64,000 nucleotides of DNA, from positions 8,830,501 through 8,894,500 of the forward strand of contig CM041101.1 of the NCBI GenBank assembly GCA_023079485.1, given 5' to 3'. The DNA comes from Archilochus colubris. Lineage: Eukaryota; Chordata; Aves; Apodiformes; Trochilidae. Both the position numbers and the translations under genes were made by a program. The notes beneath the pieces were generated by a model, which worked only from the letters and a program-made list of their open reading frames with translations, was not told the DNA's origin and made no database searches. Shown one piece after another: positions 16,965 through 27,535 of this stretch. How positions within the stretch are numbered: position 1 is the first letter of the stretch; each line of letters starts with the position of its first letter.

Positions 16965-16987
16965 AATAAACGTATAAAGACAATAAA
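16965..16987 (+). promoter_or_regulatory. CACFD1: Proximal CACFD1 poly(A) signals (two AATAAA)
   Basis: Two AATAAA hexamers (16965-16970 and 16982-16987) lie 0.63-0.65 kb after the stop codon in an A-rich context. Confidence 0.55.
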
Positions 16988-19900
16988 GGAGCTGCCAGAG
17001 GAACTGGGGGAGGTCCTGATACCTACAAAGCACAGTCCCCCCTTCCTCTGGCCTCAGCTGCAGGCAGTGACACTGCAATTTACTTGAATTATAAGAATTA
17101 ATTACTTTGTCTTAATAAGGGGACTTCTCTTAAACTTCTTTCTTCTAATAGGAAAGAAGGGAAATGAGGTTTGCTTTACCTCAGCTGGAAAAGGTACTAT
17201 TGCTTGAGCCAAGAGGGACGTTTTTGCTGGTGTAAGGGTTGCTGATGTGCAAGAGCATCCCCCTCTCATGAGCCTGGGACTTTGTTCTCTCTCACTCCCT
17301 GCATCCACTCCTGCTCCCACGACCCATCCCTCTGTGCCAGGCCCTTTGGTTCTGTCTGGTACAGAACTTTTCTTTGTGCTTATTTGCTTTTTGCAGCATT
17401 TCTGGTCTGGTTTTGTATGGGCAGGTGGCATAGTCTTCCTGCACAAACACAGAGGGGTCTGCACCATTTTGGTGGGGATCTCTGGAGTGTCTTGCTGCTT
17501 TATTCCAGGCTCCATCAGTGGTTCTTGCACCCTATTTTCTGTTTGCTTTGTATCATGCAGAACAAAACTGCTCACTGAGTCCAGATCCCTCCCCCTTCAC
17601 ATCATGATTTCTTATGGGAGTTTTAATTTATTTAATTTTCCATGATCCCTTTTAATTTGGATTAGAAAAAAAAAAAGAGCAATAATTTATTTCTAGTTAT
17701 TTAAGTATTTTGATGGGATTTATTTTCTCTGGACATAGGGGAAAGAAATTTCCAGTCCTTTAAAGAGCTGCCTTATTTCCCGGGGGGTCTTTTGCCCCAG
17801 GGAGAGCTCTGGCTGCTGGAACTCACAGGGATGCTGTAACTGGGAGGCTGAAGAATCCCACTTCAGCCTTCAGAGCATTTCTCAGACTTCTAGGAAGTGT
17901 GCTGTCCTTCCACCCCTTTGTCTTCTTCTGGGTCCCTGGCTTGGCAGAGTTGTTTTTCTGTTTTTCTCCCTCTTCTGGAAGAGACAGGGGAGGAAGATGG
18001 GGCAGTGACTGCTGGGGGGGAGGTTTGCACCCCCTGGGCAGGGATCTCTGGGGGCTGCAGCCTCTTCTCCCCCTGCCCTGGGAGCTGAGCTCCTGCTGCC
18101 ACCAACACTTTGTGGTCCCTTTGGGGTCACTGCAGTTCCAGGGGGGTTGTGTCTGAGAAATGCAGCTGGGGGCTGAGTGCTGGCTGCCAGCTGAGCAGTG
18201 TCAGGTTGGAGAATATCTACATAAGAGCTCCTTCCTCTGGGCACAGGGCCTGCTCCTGTTTGCTGGGTGGCACCAGGAGGTCCCTGGGCATGGATGGGAT
18301 GGAGCTGGTGCTGGAGGGGTGGCTGGTGGGCAGGGATGCAGTGGGAGCAGGGCTGTCCCTGGGGATGGGGGCCACTCAGCTGCTGGTGTTTCTTTAGGGA
18401 GGTGTGAGGATTTAGAGCAGCTGGGAAGGCAGCCTGGGTGTGTTTGCACACACAGACCCTGACAGCTGGAGCCTGGGAAGCTGCTCTGTGCTCAGCCCCT
18501 TCCCCAGCCATGGCTGCTCTGACACCAGTTTGTCTGCTGGGCAGATCAGGCACTGTCAGCTCAGATCCAGCTTGTCCCAAGAAAGGCTGTGTCCTTTCAG
18601 AGCCCCCAGTGTGCATGGCACAGGGTCCCAGCCTGCCTGGGGACCCCCTGGGATCCACCCTGGTGATGGGGTGCTGAGGAGGAGCACCCTGCACCCCTGG
18701 GTGGTGGGGTGGGAAGAGCCTCTGCTCTTTGGTGTCCCTGGGTGGTTCAAGTGCAGGGTCCTGCCTGGCAAAGGGGACACCTGCTTTGGGTTTTGGGGGG
18801 CTGGGGGGGGGCTAAGTAGTGTTGTAGTAGGAGGCATTGTTGCAGACTGATGCACGTAGCTGCCAGCATGACTTTGGTAGTGACTGCTTGGCTCTGTGAG
18901 TAGTTCCACAGGAGCTTTAGTGACAGGAGGGGACAGGCAAAGCAGACCATCAGAAAGTAGTGCTTGGAGGATGAAGCACAGAGGTGGTGGGACCCTCTCT
19001 GGCTTCACTTGCTTGCTGCCAGTCTGTGGCATCAGGACAGTCCTGGTGCAGGCAGATGCTGCTCCAGGTCAGCCTGGATCTGGGCATCACCACCCTGCCC
19101 CTTGGCACCCCTGACAGACAGAGATCCCTTGGGTGCCTGCAGCACTGTCACGCTGTGTTTTGCCAGGGCCCAAGGCAAGGAAACAATCCCCATCAGCTCT
19201 GCCCCTGCCAGCAGGATGCAAAGCTCAGCTCTGAGCTCAAAGTTTTTGTTGAAAATGAGTCTGAGGGACTCTGCTGTAGGGGCTGAGCTGGAGCCCTGGG
19301 AGCCTTGGAACTTCAAGCCACAGTGCTTGGAGACATGGGAGCAGCTGGGTGTCTGTGTGCCTGTCAGATCTGTGCCCCAGGAGTCCTGACTCCTGCAGAT
19401 GAGAGTCTGGAGTGGGAGCTCTTGGCTGTTCTGTGATGCAGCTGCACCCAAGCCAGCTGCTGCCATCCCTGCAGATGCTGGCAAGGTGACAGCACCTGTG
19501 GCTTTGAAGAGTTGTAGTGACATTTAGAGGATGCTCTCATCTCCATTTGGTCAAGGAACTCTTTTTGGAGAGATAGAAAGGACCTTTAGAGTAGTAGCAT
19601 CACAGTAGTTAACCCCTTCACAGTGTGTGGTGGTGATTTGTTGTGTTTAGGGGCCCCATTAGGGAGCTGTGTATGGATAAATGGAGATAAAAGCCCTGCT
19701 CTGGAGACACTACAGACTCAACCCAATCCCTGCTGACAGCATCCAGGCTGGATGGCTAATCCAGGGGGTCTTTATGGAAGAGGTTCTGCTTGCCAGGTCT
19801 TGGAAAGGCCCCCTGGGAGACAATGGGACTGGAGTTTTGTTTGTGGGGACTCAAGAGCAGGGGATGCATTGACTGCAGTGAGTTGTGACACCAAGTGTGG

Positions 19901-21418
19901 GAAGACACCAGGGAAGTGGCAGTTCCTGTGCCCTCAGCAATAGCCTGGTACAACATCCACCACCTGAACTCTGCTGTTCTTACCCACACACAGGGTACAG
20001 CAATTCCCTGTCCCCTTCAGTCATGAAGCTGGCAGCCCTTGTGCTCATCAGCTCCACTGTCCCCTGGGGGGGAAGAGAAGAGCAAAAGCTCCCTTTCTGC
20101 TGCCTACCCAGGCAGGAGCTGATTTTGTAACACCAGTCAATTCTTTGTGTGTGCAGTGAATAAAAAGACCATTCTACCTCTGGAAAGGGCCACTGTGATT
20201 TCTCAGACTCTTAATGTTGTAGCAAAACCCCTCATACTTACTGTGTTGAAGGAGGTCAATCAGAAAATACTTCTCCAGTGGGGTTCTCACAGGACCTGAG
20301 GAGTCCAACCTCATTTCAGACTCGGGCATGTCCTCCTTAGGCAGAGCCCTGAGAACCTCAATTCATCTTTGTCATTTTTTCCTCAGGAAAAAAAAACCCA
20401 AACCACCCACTGCCTTCAGGGAAGGGTTTCAGTGCAGTGAAGATATCAAGACCTGGTCCATAGCCATGTGAGAAAGAGAATGCTTCAGCCACAGGGCTGC
20501 CAGAGATCCTGATCTTCAGAAGGTCAGTGGAAAGCAGAGGCTCTTGAGACCTCTTGTAATCAGGCCATGCTTAGAAACAGTCATATCCCAGCCAGGGCTG
20601 GACATCTTTCTGGAAATGGGTCTCAGCTGCAAAGGTTTGATCTAATGCTGGATTTTCTCTCTGGGTTTGATTTTGGCCCATCTCTCTTCCTCTGTCCCAG
20701 GCTGCTTTAAATTACTCCTCTGATAAAGCACATCTTCTCCTAGGTGATTTCTGTCATCTCCTACTCCAGGGCATCTAAAACAGTAGCTGAGCATCTTGAG
20801 GACTGTGCCAAGCTGTTACCCCAGTCTTCCTTGTCACAGCAGGCTGAATGTTCCAGGGACAGGGTGACAGGAACAGCTCCACCAGCCCTTGAGGGTGTCA
20901 AGTGCATGTCAGGAGGCTGGAAAAAAGCTTGGGCAAATCCTCTCTCAGCTCAGCCACTACTGTTCTGCCCTTCTGGGAAGTGTTACGTTGGATGTGATAC
21001 TCAGCAGGGCCTCACAACCATAACCACCTCCTATGGCTGTGTTTTACCTAAGGCAAGGCTCTAAAATGATAAAAAAAAAAAAAAAGAATACCTTAATCTT
21101 GCAGGATGTGCAGGGAAAGGGTAGGAGTAATTTGCTACTAACTATGCAGTTGAAATCTCAAAGTGGTGGAGGCTCCACACACAGCTGTGATGGGGACACA
21201 TCCACCTTCCTCTCTGTGGATGAGTAAAACCCTGGGCTGGGGAGGACCCATCCCATCCCAGGTACTGTCAGAACCTCCTCTGTCTGTCCTGCAGTGAACC
21301 ACTTGCACTACAGCTGAATGTTTGTCTGCTTCTGTTCTTTGTTTTGTCCTGGATTTTCTTTGTGAACTGTATTTGGTCTTGTTCATTAGGCTTTTAGTGT
21401 ACCGTGTGTTTTTAGAGC

Positions 21419-21424
21419 AATAAA
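21419..21424 (+). promoter_or_regulatory. CACFD1: Distal + strand poly(A) signal
   Basis: GAGCAATAAAATGTGG is followed within 40 bp by a T/G-rich stretch (CTTTTTGTAC, CTGGTTCTG), as a cleavage region would be. It is the last + strand AATAAA before the convergent SLC2A6. Confidence 0.5.
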
Positions 21425-21618
21425 ATGTGGCAGCTTTTTGTACAAAACATCTGGTTCTGCCTCTTTAAAAGTCTTTTAAGTACATGAGACTTGGTTGGGA
21501 AGCTGGAGGCTGCTGTGGTCCCCTTGTCACAGTCCTGGTCTGCCCCTTCCATCCCACCCTCCTGCAGCTCCCTTCTCTGGAAATCAAGGCAATATCTTCC
21601 AGTTGGAGACAAAACTAT

Positions 21619-21624
21619 TTTATT
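21619..21624 (-). promoter_or_regulatory. SLC2A6: SLC2A6 poly(A) signal
   Basis: TTTATT on the + strand is AATAAA on the minus strand. It lies about 0.4 kb past the SLC2A6 stop codon, giving a compact 3' UTR. Confidence 0.6.
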
Positions 21625-22029
21625 CTTGCATTTACATAATGAACTTTTGCCAAAATAATGAACTTTGTAGCTACAGCTACAAACTCTGTTCCAGCCAAAC
21701 CCTGGAGCTCTTGGGCTGCTTGGGTGGCTGCTGAGTGAAGGACATACATGTTCCTTTAACCACATTTTTCAGAACATCTTTTATCTCCAGTCTGGTGCTG
21801 GTTACCTTATCCCATACCTCGGGCTGACAGATTGCCCAGAGAGCAGCAGGTAGTGTTGAATGATGCAAAGAGAAGGTAAAGTTCCAGCTGGCAGCTTCTA
21901 CAGCCAAATCATGGTGTGGTCATTGCTCCTTCCTCTCCCACTGCCCTCACAGACAGCTCCAGCACACGACTGGTTTTGCTTTCTTGCCCTTGAGGAACTG
22001 GACCAGTGACCTGGTGCAGCTGGGAGCTC

Positions 22030-22185
22030 CTACCCCATGAATGACCTCCTGCCAGTTCTGAAGAAAGCCTCAATCTGTTCCAGGGACCTGCCTTTGGTTT
22101 CTGGAACACAGCAGCCCGTGAAGAAGATGTTCCCAGCACAGATGACAGCAAAGAAGAAGAAGGGCACCTCGAGGCCAAAGGCTTC
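22030..22185 (-). CDS. SLC2A6: SLC2A6 exon 10 (last)
   Basis: Residues 453/454-504. It reads [18 protein letters not shown] (TM12 region), then [20 protein letters not shown] and ends SFMG with TAG (22032-22030). Its acceptor on the minus strand is CTTGTCCAG. Confidence 0.96.
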   Translation of the reverse strand, partial: EAFGLEVPFFFFAVICAGNIFFTGCCVPETKGRSLEQIEAFFRTGRRSFMG

Positions 22186-25100
22186 CTGGACAAGGGGACA
22201 GAAAGCAGAGATGAGCTGGTGCAGAGAGGGCTGGAGGAGCTGTCTGCTGGACACCCTTCTGGGGCAGTACCCACCACCACCCGGAGGAAGAACTGGGTCA
22301 GGGTGAAGGCTGTCAGCCAGCTCACAACCACACAGAGCCCTGAGGCCACCCCACGGGCTTTCAGAGGGAGGATCTCTGACATCAGCAGCCAAGTGATGGG
22401 GCCCCAGCCCATGGCATAACCTGTTGGAGAGGAGGTTGTTGAAGCTTCAAAGCCTGCTTAAGAGTGCAGAAAAGCCCTGTGCAATCCTGCCTTTCTCCTG
22501 CCACCAGACATTACTCCCCCCATTCGTGCTCTGCCAGCTCTCAAAGTGACTCTGGATGCCATCTTTCTTGGCCTTCCAGGGACACCTGCATTCCAACCCC
22601 AAGCCCAAATCTCCTTGCTCCATATCACCCTGCCTTGGATGAGAAACCTCTTCCCAGGCTGGTACCTAGCCCTGTGCTGTGGGTGCCAGGCTCTTGCTCT
22701 CTGCACCTACCCATTATGAAGAACATGGTTGCCAGGAGGGGGATGAGGGTGATGTAGTTGGTGGGCTCAGCAGGAAGGTTGGCAGAGCTCACCAGGGTCC
22801 TGTTGGCAGTGGTGCTGTTCTGAGAAACTGGCATGAAGTGGATATAGAGTCCCATGGTCAGGTTGGAGACCAACATGACACCAGCTGTGGAGAGATGTGA
22901 CAGCACAGTGGGGCTGAGGGGTGAATGATCTCCTCCATGCCAAGGACTGAGCTCCTGGGAATGTCTGCTCAGGAGCTGAGCCACCACCAGAAACCCCCCC
23001 TCCGTCTCCTTTTCTGAGTCCTGCATGGGTGAAGTTTCCAGTGCTCCTGGAAATCCTTGAATAAAAGCAGAGCTGTGGGGGTGGGACATACCTGACACAA
23101 AGAGAAGGATTTTCCTCCCAGCTTTATCCATTGACACAGCAGCGATGGCCACCGAGAGCAGACGTACCAAACCCACCAGAGCTGCATCCAACTCTGGTCT
23201 CTGCAATGCCAAAAGCAGGGGGGAAGCTGAGCTGAGAGCCAGGGAAAGGGCAGGGTCCTGTGTGTGTTCCCTGGACTCTGTCAAAGCTTTTCTCCTGTAG
23301 TAAGAGTCTAGACAAGTCTCCCAAGCTCAGAAGAGAGCAGGGGGACAGTGGATCCAGCCCTGTCCCCCATCCTCACCCAGCCTCTTGCAGGGCAATTGCT
23401 GCCAACCAGGTGCCTTAAAAAGACTTCAGATTTGGAGTCTTAGAGCCACAGGGACTTAGGAGCATTAGGCAGCCAACACTGAAGACAAAGCAGTCTGAGG
23501 ATGGGCTGAACCCCAGGGCTCACCAGGATGACAGATGTTTTCTTGAATATTGACTGGAGGTACACAAGGATGCAGGTGACACCAGAGAGCTGCTGCAGGA
23601 ACCTCATCCCTACTGCAATCAGGATGGGCTTGTAAATGAAGGGATCCTTGATCTCAGCCCAGGAAACCCGTTGGCTCTGAAAGGCACAAAAGAAAGAAAG
23701 GTGTCACCACCTCTGGGCACCACCCCAGCTCCGAGCAGATGGCTCAGGAGTTGCCCAAAGGAGGCTGGATTTTGCCAATTTCAGATCCCACCTCCCCCAG
23801 GCTGGAGGAGATGAGCCCTGTCTCTCACCTGCCTCCTCACATTGTCCTTGATCTGCTCGTACTCCCTGGTGTAAGCTGTGTCCTTGCCCCGGAGCCAGCA
23901 CAGTGACCTCAGGGCCTCCTCATCCTTCCCCTGGGAGAGCAGGAACCGGGGGGAGTTGGGCATGAAGCAGAGCAGGAGAATCATCAGCAGCACGGGCACC
24001 TCCCCTGCCACAGCCAGCCAGCGCCAGTCCAGCACCAGCCCTGCCAGAGCAGCATGGTTAGGAAGGAGCAGAGAACATTCATGGAGGGGTGTCTTGGCCT
24101 TGCCTCCACTTCAGCAGCCCAAGGATTTATTTAAAAAAAAAAAAAAGTAAAAAACCACCAAGATTTTGCAGGTAGAAAAGAAGTGTTTTCAGCTGTTCAA
24201 TATGAGGAAATTTCAGCAAGCTCCCCCAAATCCTAAAGGATCCAGCAAGATCCTGCAGGAACCAGGACCTGTGCTGGCAGGAGGTGCCCGTGCAGTTCTT
24301 CATGTGCTGCCCTTCAGCCCTGCTGAAGCCTCAGGAGGAGCTGGGTCTGTGGGCCATGGTGACAGCCCTGGGTCTGGGGGGTTATGGATTCCCCCCTCTG
24401 AGCAAACACACAGCTGGGGGCTAAGCACAGGTGATCCCCTCCAGAGGAAGCAGCAGGAATCTATCAGCCTGCTGAGAAAGTTGTTCCAAAGAACCTCCCC
24501 TTCCCTCAGTTCTCACTGAGGACTTTGGGCTCTCAAAGCACCCAGATACTTGCCCAGTGCATAGAGGACGAGGGATCCCAGCACTGCCATCATCTGAGGA
24601 CAAGCACCTAGCATGCCTCTGACCCTGGGGTGGGAGATCTCTGAGATGTAGACCTGGAGTGGGACAAAATGCACTCAACAGAGCTGCAGTATAGAGCCAC
24701 CACCAGCCAGAACTCTCCTCTGCTTGTGCACCATTGCTGGGAACCCTGGACTGCTCACTTGGGGAGTGAACCTGGTGGGTCCAGCTGCAGGAGCTGGTTC
24801 TGGTAGGACATCTTCCACGTCCCAGTGGGAGAAGTGCTCCAGGACACACTCAGGCTCTCGTTACTGGAAAGGTGTGCCCCAGGGTTACTCAATTCTCTCC
24901 TTCCTCTCAGTGTGAAACAGGAGCTCAGTGTTTGGTAAATACGGAAGGAAATCACCCCCAGGAGGAACAGAGATGGAGCAGCTGCCTTCCCTTTTCTGCT
25001 GGCAGGGAACTCCAGCACCATGGGTACAGCTTGGTCTGACCATGCCAGACCCACTGACCCAGGGCATCCTCCCCCCCCAACCTCAGAGCTCTGCTGATGC

Positions 25101-26540
25101 CTCCAACAAGCAGCGGGATGCCCTGGGCTCAGCTCCATCCCCTCCCTCCCTCTCTCCCATTGTGAAGCTCCCCAACAACCCCCCTCCTGGGACACCTTAC
25201 CGGGATGGCAGCAGAGGTCACCCCCCCAGCATATCCCGTCAGCACACGTCCCAGCAGCAGCATCCCCAGGCCCTGGGCTCCAGCCAGCAGTGCATACCCT
25301 GCAGCCAAGGGCAGTGCTGAGACGATGATGCTCAGCTTGCGGCCCAGGCGGTCGTTGAGCATCATGGTGCTGAGCCCCCCTGCTGCTGCCCCCAGGGTGA
25401 ACACTGACTGTGGGGAGACACAGAGAGGAGATGTGGGGGGGCTGGGAAACACCCCCCTCCCCTGCCGATGCCCCATCCATGAGGATAATCCTGCTCCTTA
25501 CCCCAAACCAGGATGCTGTGTGCTGGTCCAGCCGCAGCGCGGGGTTGGGGTGATGCTCCAGGGCTGGGATGACGGGCGAGGGGTAAACCAGGGAAAAGCC
25601 AAAGCTGAAATTCCCCAGGACAGCAGCAAACACAGCCAGGTAGAGCCGCTGGTTATGGAGGCTACTGAGGGAGGGACAGAGAGAGAAGAACACCTTGGGT
25701 GCATTCATGGCACCCAGCAGCAGCTCCAGCTCTGTCTCACAGCTTCTGCAGCTTCTCCTGGGGCTCCTGTGACACCCACGGAGGGATTTTCCAGGGAATG
25801 GCCCTGCACAGTCCCAGGCTGGTGGGTTTGTCACACACTCATGAGAGCCTGTCCCCTTGGCACCACTGATGTTTCCTCTGTGCTGGGCAAATTTTGACAG
25901 GTCCAACAACCCAAGAAGAGCAGAAGCTGAATCTGGGTGGCACCCCAGACCCAGCTGGCTCATCCCTGGGGAGCAGTGCAGGAATTTCCTTCTGAGCCCT
26001 CCCTGTGCCCCAGCAGGACCCTGTGCCCCCAGGACTCAGGTGCCTGAACCCCCCCCCCCCCCCCGAGCTCTCTTAGGGGGCTCACCCTGCACCACACACC
26101 CTGGGCAGGATGAGACCCCCACCTCAGGACAGCCCCATATAACTTGTGTAGGGTGAGACCCCCACCTCAGGACAACCCAAAACCTCTTCCACTATCTCCC
26201 CACAGCCCAGTGCTCTGGGACAGGGTGTCCTCAGGGCAACCCCACACACCCTGGGCAGGATGAGACCCCCACCTCAAGATAGCCCTGTAGGATGAGACCC
26301 CACCTCAGGACTGCCCTATACAACTTGTGTAGGGTGAGACCCCCACCTCAGAACAACCCAGAACCTCTTCCATCATCTCCCCCCTTCAGCTCTCTGGGAC
26401 AGGGGTCTCAGCTCAGATCCCCCCTGGCCCCAGCCCTGTCCTTACCTCAGGTATTCCTTTTCCAGCCTCTTGCTCTGGGGGAAGGTCTGATATGAGGGGC
26501 TCAGCTTCCTCACCAGGGGCTCCCTCATGCCGGGCTCCAT
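22030..26540 (-). CDS. SLC2A6: SLC2A6 / GLUT6, class III facilitative hexose transporter (complete, 10 exons)
   Basis: On the minus strand the exons are 26540-26446, 25664-25502, 25407-25201, 24653-24554, 24040-23829, 23676-23524, 23200-23092, 22884-22711, 22420-22275 and 22185-22030, giving 504 residues (human 507 as I recall). Sugar-transporter signatures appear in order: [10 protein letters not shown] after TM2, PNSPRFLL after TM6, FLQQLSGV in TM7, [10 protein letters not shown] in the TM8/9 loop, [10 protein letters not shown] in TM10 and [12 protein letters not shown] after TM12. The long loop 9 with two sequons (NST, NRT) is the glycosylation pattern of class III GLUTs. GLUT6 is mostly intracellular (lysosome-associated) and is expressed in immune and other tissues; its substrate is less certain than that of GLUT1-4. 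Nine introns are GT-AG and intron 4 is GC-AG. Confidence 0.97.
22275..22420 (-). CDS. SLC2A6: SLC2A6 exon 9
   Basis: It encodes [20 protein letters not shown] and the TM11 segment up to FFLRVV. The GTG GTG GTG GGT run at the 3' end gives more than one possible donor; GTG|GTGGGT fits both phase and the human alignment. Confidence 0.95.
22711..22884 (-). CDS. SLC2A6: SLC2A6 exon 8
   Basis: It reads [17 protein letters not shown], the extracellular loop 9 with sequons in [10 protein letters not shown], and then [13 protein letters not shown] (TM10 start). Phase is 1 in and 1 out, and the donor is ATGG|GTAGGT. Confidence 0.96.
23092..23200 (-). CDS. SLC2A6: SLC2A6 exon 7
   Basis: It reads [20 protein letters not shown] and then the loop motif [14 protein letters not shown]. 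Phase is 0 in and 1 out; the donor is TCAG|GTATGT. Confidence 0.96.
23524..23676 (-). CDS. SLC2A6: SLC2A6 exon 6
   Basis: It encodes the end of the central intracellular loop and TM7 with [20 protein letters not shown]. The QQLSG motif is the TM7 substrate-selectivity region of GLUTs. Confidence 0.96.
23829..24040 (-). CDS. SLC2A6: SLC2A6 exon 5
   Basis: It encodes [20 protein letters not shown] (TM6), the loop motif [20 protein letters not shown] and the helical intracellular domain ending DNVRRQ. The donor is GGCAG|GTGAGA. Confidence 0.96.
24554..24653 (-). CDS. SLC2A6: SLC2A6 exon 4, with GC donor
   Basis: It reads [20 protein letters not shown] to SLVLYALG. The frame-correct donor on the minus strand is CTGG|GCAAGT, so the intron is of the GC-AG class. 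Joining to GG of exon 5 restores the Gly in YALG-L that I also recall from human GLUT6. Confidence 0.93.
25201..25407 (-). CDS. SLC2A6: SLC2A6 exon 3
   Basis: It encodes [20 protein letters not shown], the LGRKLSI signature loop, and TM3/TM4 to SAAIP. Phase is 0 in and 0 out; the donor is CCCG|GTAAGG. Confidence 0.96.
25502..25664 (-). CDS. SLC2A6: SLC2A6 exon 2
   Basis: It encodes [36 protein letters not shown] (TM1 and its outer end) and ends ASWFG. Phase is 2 in and 0 out. Confidence 0.96.
26094..26411. repeat. Tandem duplication, about 150-bp unit, SLC2A6 intron 1
   Basis: Two diverged copies start at about 26094 and 26244 with the shared landmark CACCCTGGGCAGGATGAGAC and end in CTCTGGGACAGGGGTC-like sequence. 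Copy 2 carries an extra internal repeat of GATGAGACCCCACCTCAGGA. A C run lies just before it (26050-26064). Confidence 0.85.
26446..26540 (-). CDS. SLC2A6: SLC2A6 exon 1 (start)
   Basis: The first ATG (26540-26538) is in a good context, CCCGCCATGG. A second in-frame ATG lies four codons on (26528-26526) and aligns with the human start by MREPL versus MQEPL as I recall it. The segment encodes the cytosolic N-terminus up to KEYL. The donor is TGAG|GTAAGG. Confidence 0.92.
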
Positions 26541-27316
26541 GGCGGGGCTGGGGCTGCTGCTTCCCTCAGGGATGGATGCTTGGGGAGGGGGAGGAAGAGG
26601 CAGCTGAAAGTGGAAGGGGAGAGGCAGCCCAGCCTTGCTTAATCACAGAAGTCTGCACCTCCTTTGTGGGTTCGGGTCTGGGCAGCCTCTGAGGAGGAAA
26701 CTGGGGGAGGAGGAGGGAAGGGGGGGGCAGAAAACCAACAGGGAAAGAACCCCAAGGGTGGGATGGTGCCCTGCAGCCTCCCAGACACCCCTGAGAGCAG
26801 AATCTGTTCCTGCAGTTACGGGGATGAGGTTTGGGGAAGTGTTCCCAGCAATGGAAGTGTCCCTGCACTGAAGTCACGTCACCCTGCAGGAGGAACCGGC
26901 ACCAGGGAGAGGGGCTGAGAGGTTTGGTCATGGATGGCACCATCTGAGCATCCCCAGGAACCCTGGAGAGGGGTCTACAACAGGGACTGGGACTGAGGGA
27001 GAGGAAGGAGAGGAAATGAGAGGGAGGGAAACATGGAGAGGGGCAGAGGGAATAGATGAGGGGCATGAAGAGAGCTGATGAGGATGGGAAGAGGGAGCTG
27101 AATCAGGTTCTCTGCTGCCTGAGGTCCTGGGCTGCCCAGCTGTGGGCATCTGTCCCATCTCCTGGGGCTGTGGGAAGTCTGGAGGAGAGGAGGGGAGAGG
27201 AGACATTGTGGCTCTTCAGCTGCCTCAAGGGAGGTTGGAGTGAGGAGGGAAAAGCCTCTGCTCCTGACTGACTGGGATAGGAGCAGAGGGAATGGATGGA
27301 AGCAGCACCAGGGGAG

Positions 27317-27535
27317 GGTTAGGATGGATGTTAGGATATATTTTGTCACTGAGAGGGTTGTCAGGCATTGGAATGGCCCAGGAGAGTGGTGGAGTCACCA
27401 TCCCTGAAGGCATTTAAAAGGTGTTTGGACCTGGTCCTTAAGGACAGGGTGTAGTAGTTGACTGCGGTGTTGGTCAAAGGTTGGACTGGATGAGCTTGGA
27501 GGTCTCTTCCAACTTAAACATTCTGTGATTCTGTG
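27317..27535 (+). mobile_element. CR1 LINE 3'-end fragment
   Basis: A 5'-truncated CR1 copy with CACTGAGAGGGTTGTCAGGC, GAGTGGTGGAGTCACCATCC, TGGACTGGATGAGCTTGGAG, CTCTTCCAACTTAAACATTC and the terminal ATTCTGTGATTCTGTG repeat. Confidence 0.93.

Larger units (their letters stand above)
16333..21424 (+). other. CACFD1: CACFD1 3' UTR and/or intergenic DNA
   Basis: About 5 kb without an exon. Exact AATAAA signals on the + strand are at 16965-16970, 16982-16987, 20159-20164 and 21419-21424. Proximal use would give a 3' UTR of about 0.65 kb and distal use about 5 kb. Sequence cannot decide which is used. Homopolymer A runs lie near 17667-17677 and 21070-21084. Confidence 0.55.

Noticed and set aside
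17882..18694. 270-codon minus-strand open frame in the CACFD1-SLC2A6 interval
   Set aside because: Pro/Ser/Gln-rich chance frame in GC-rich DNA with no motif; more likely 3' UTR or intergenic.
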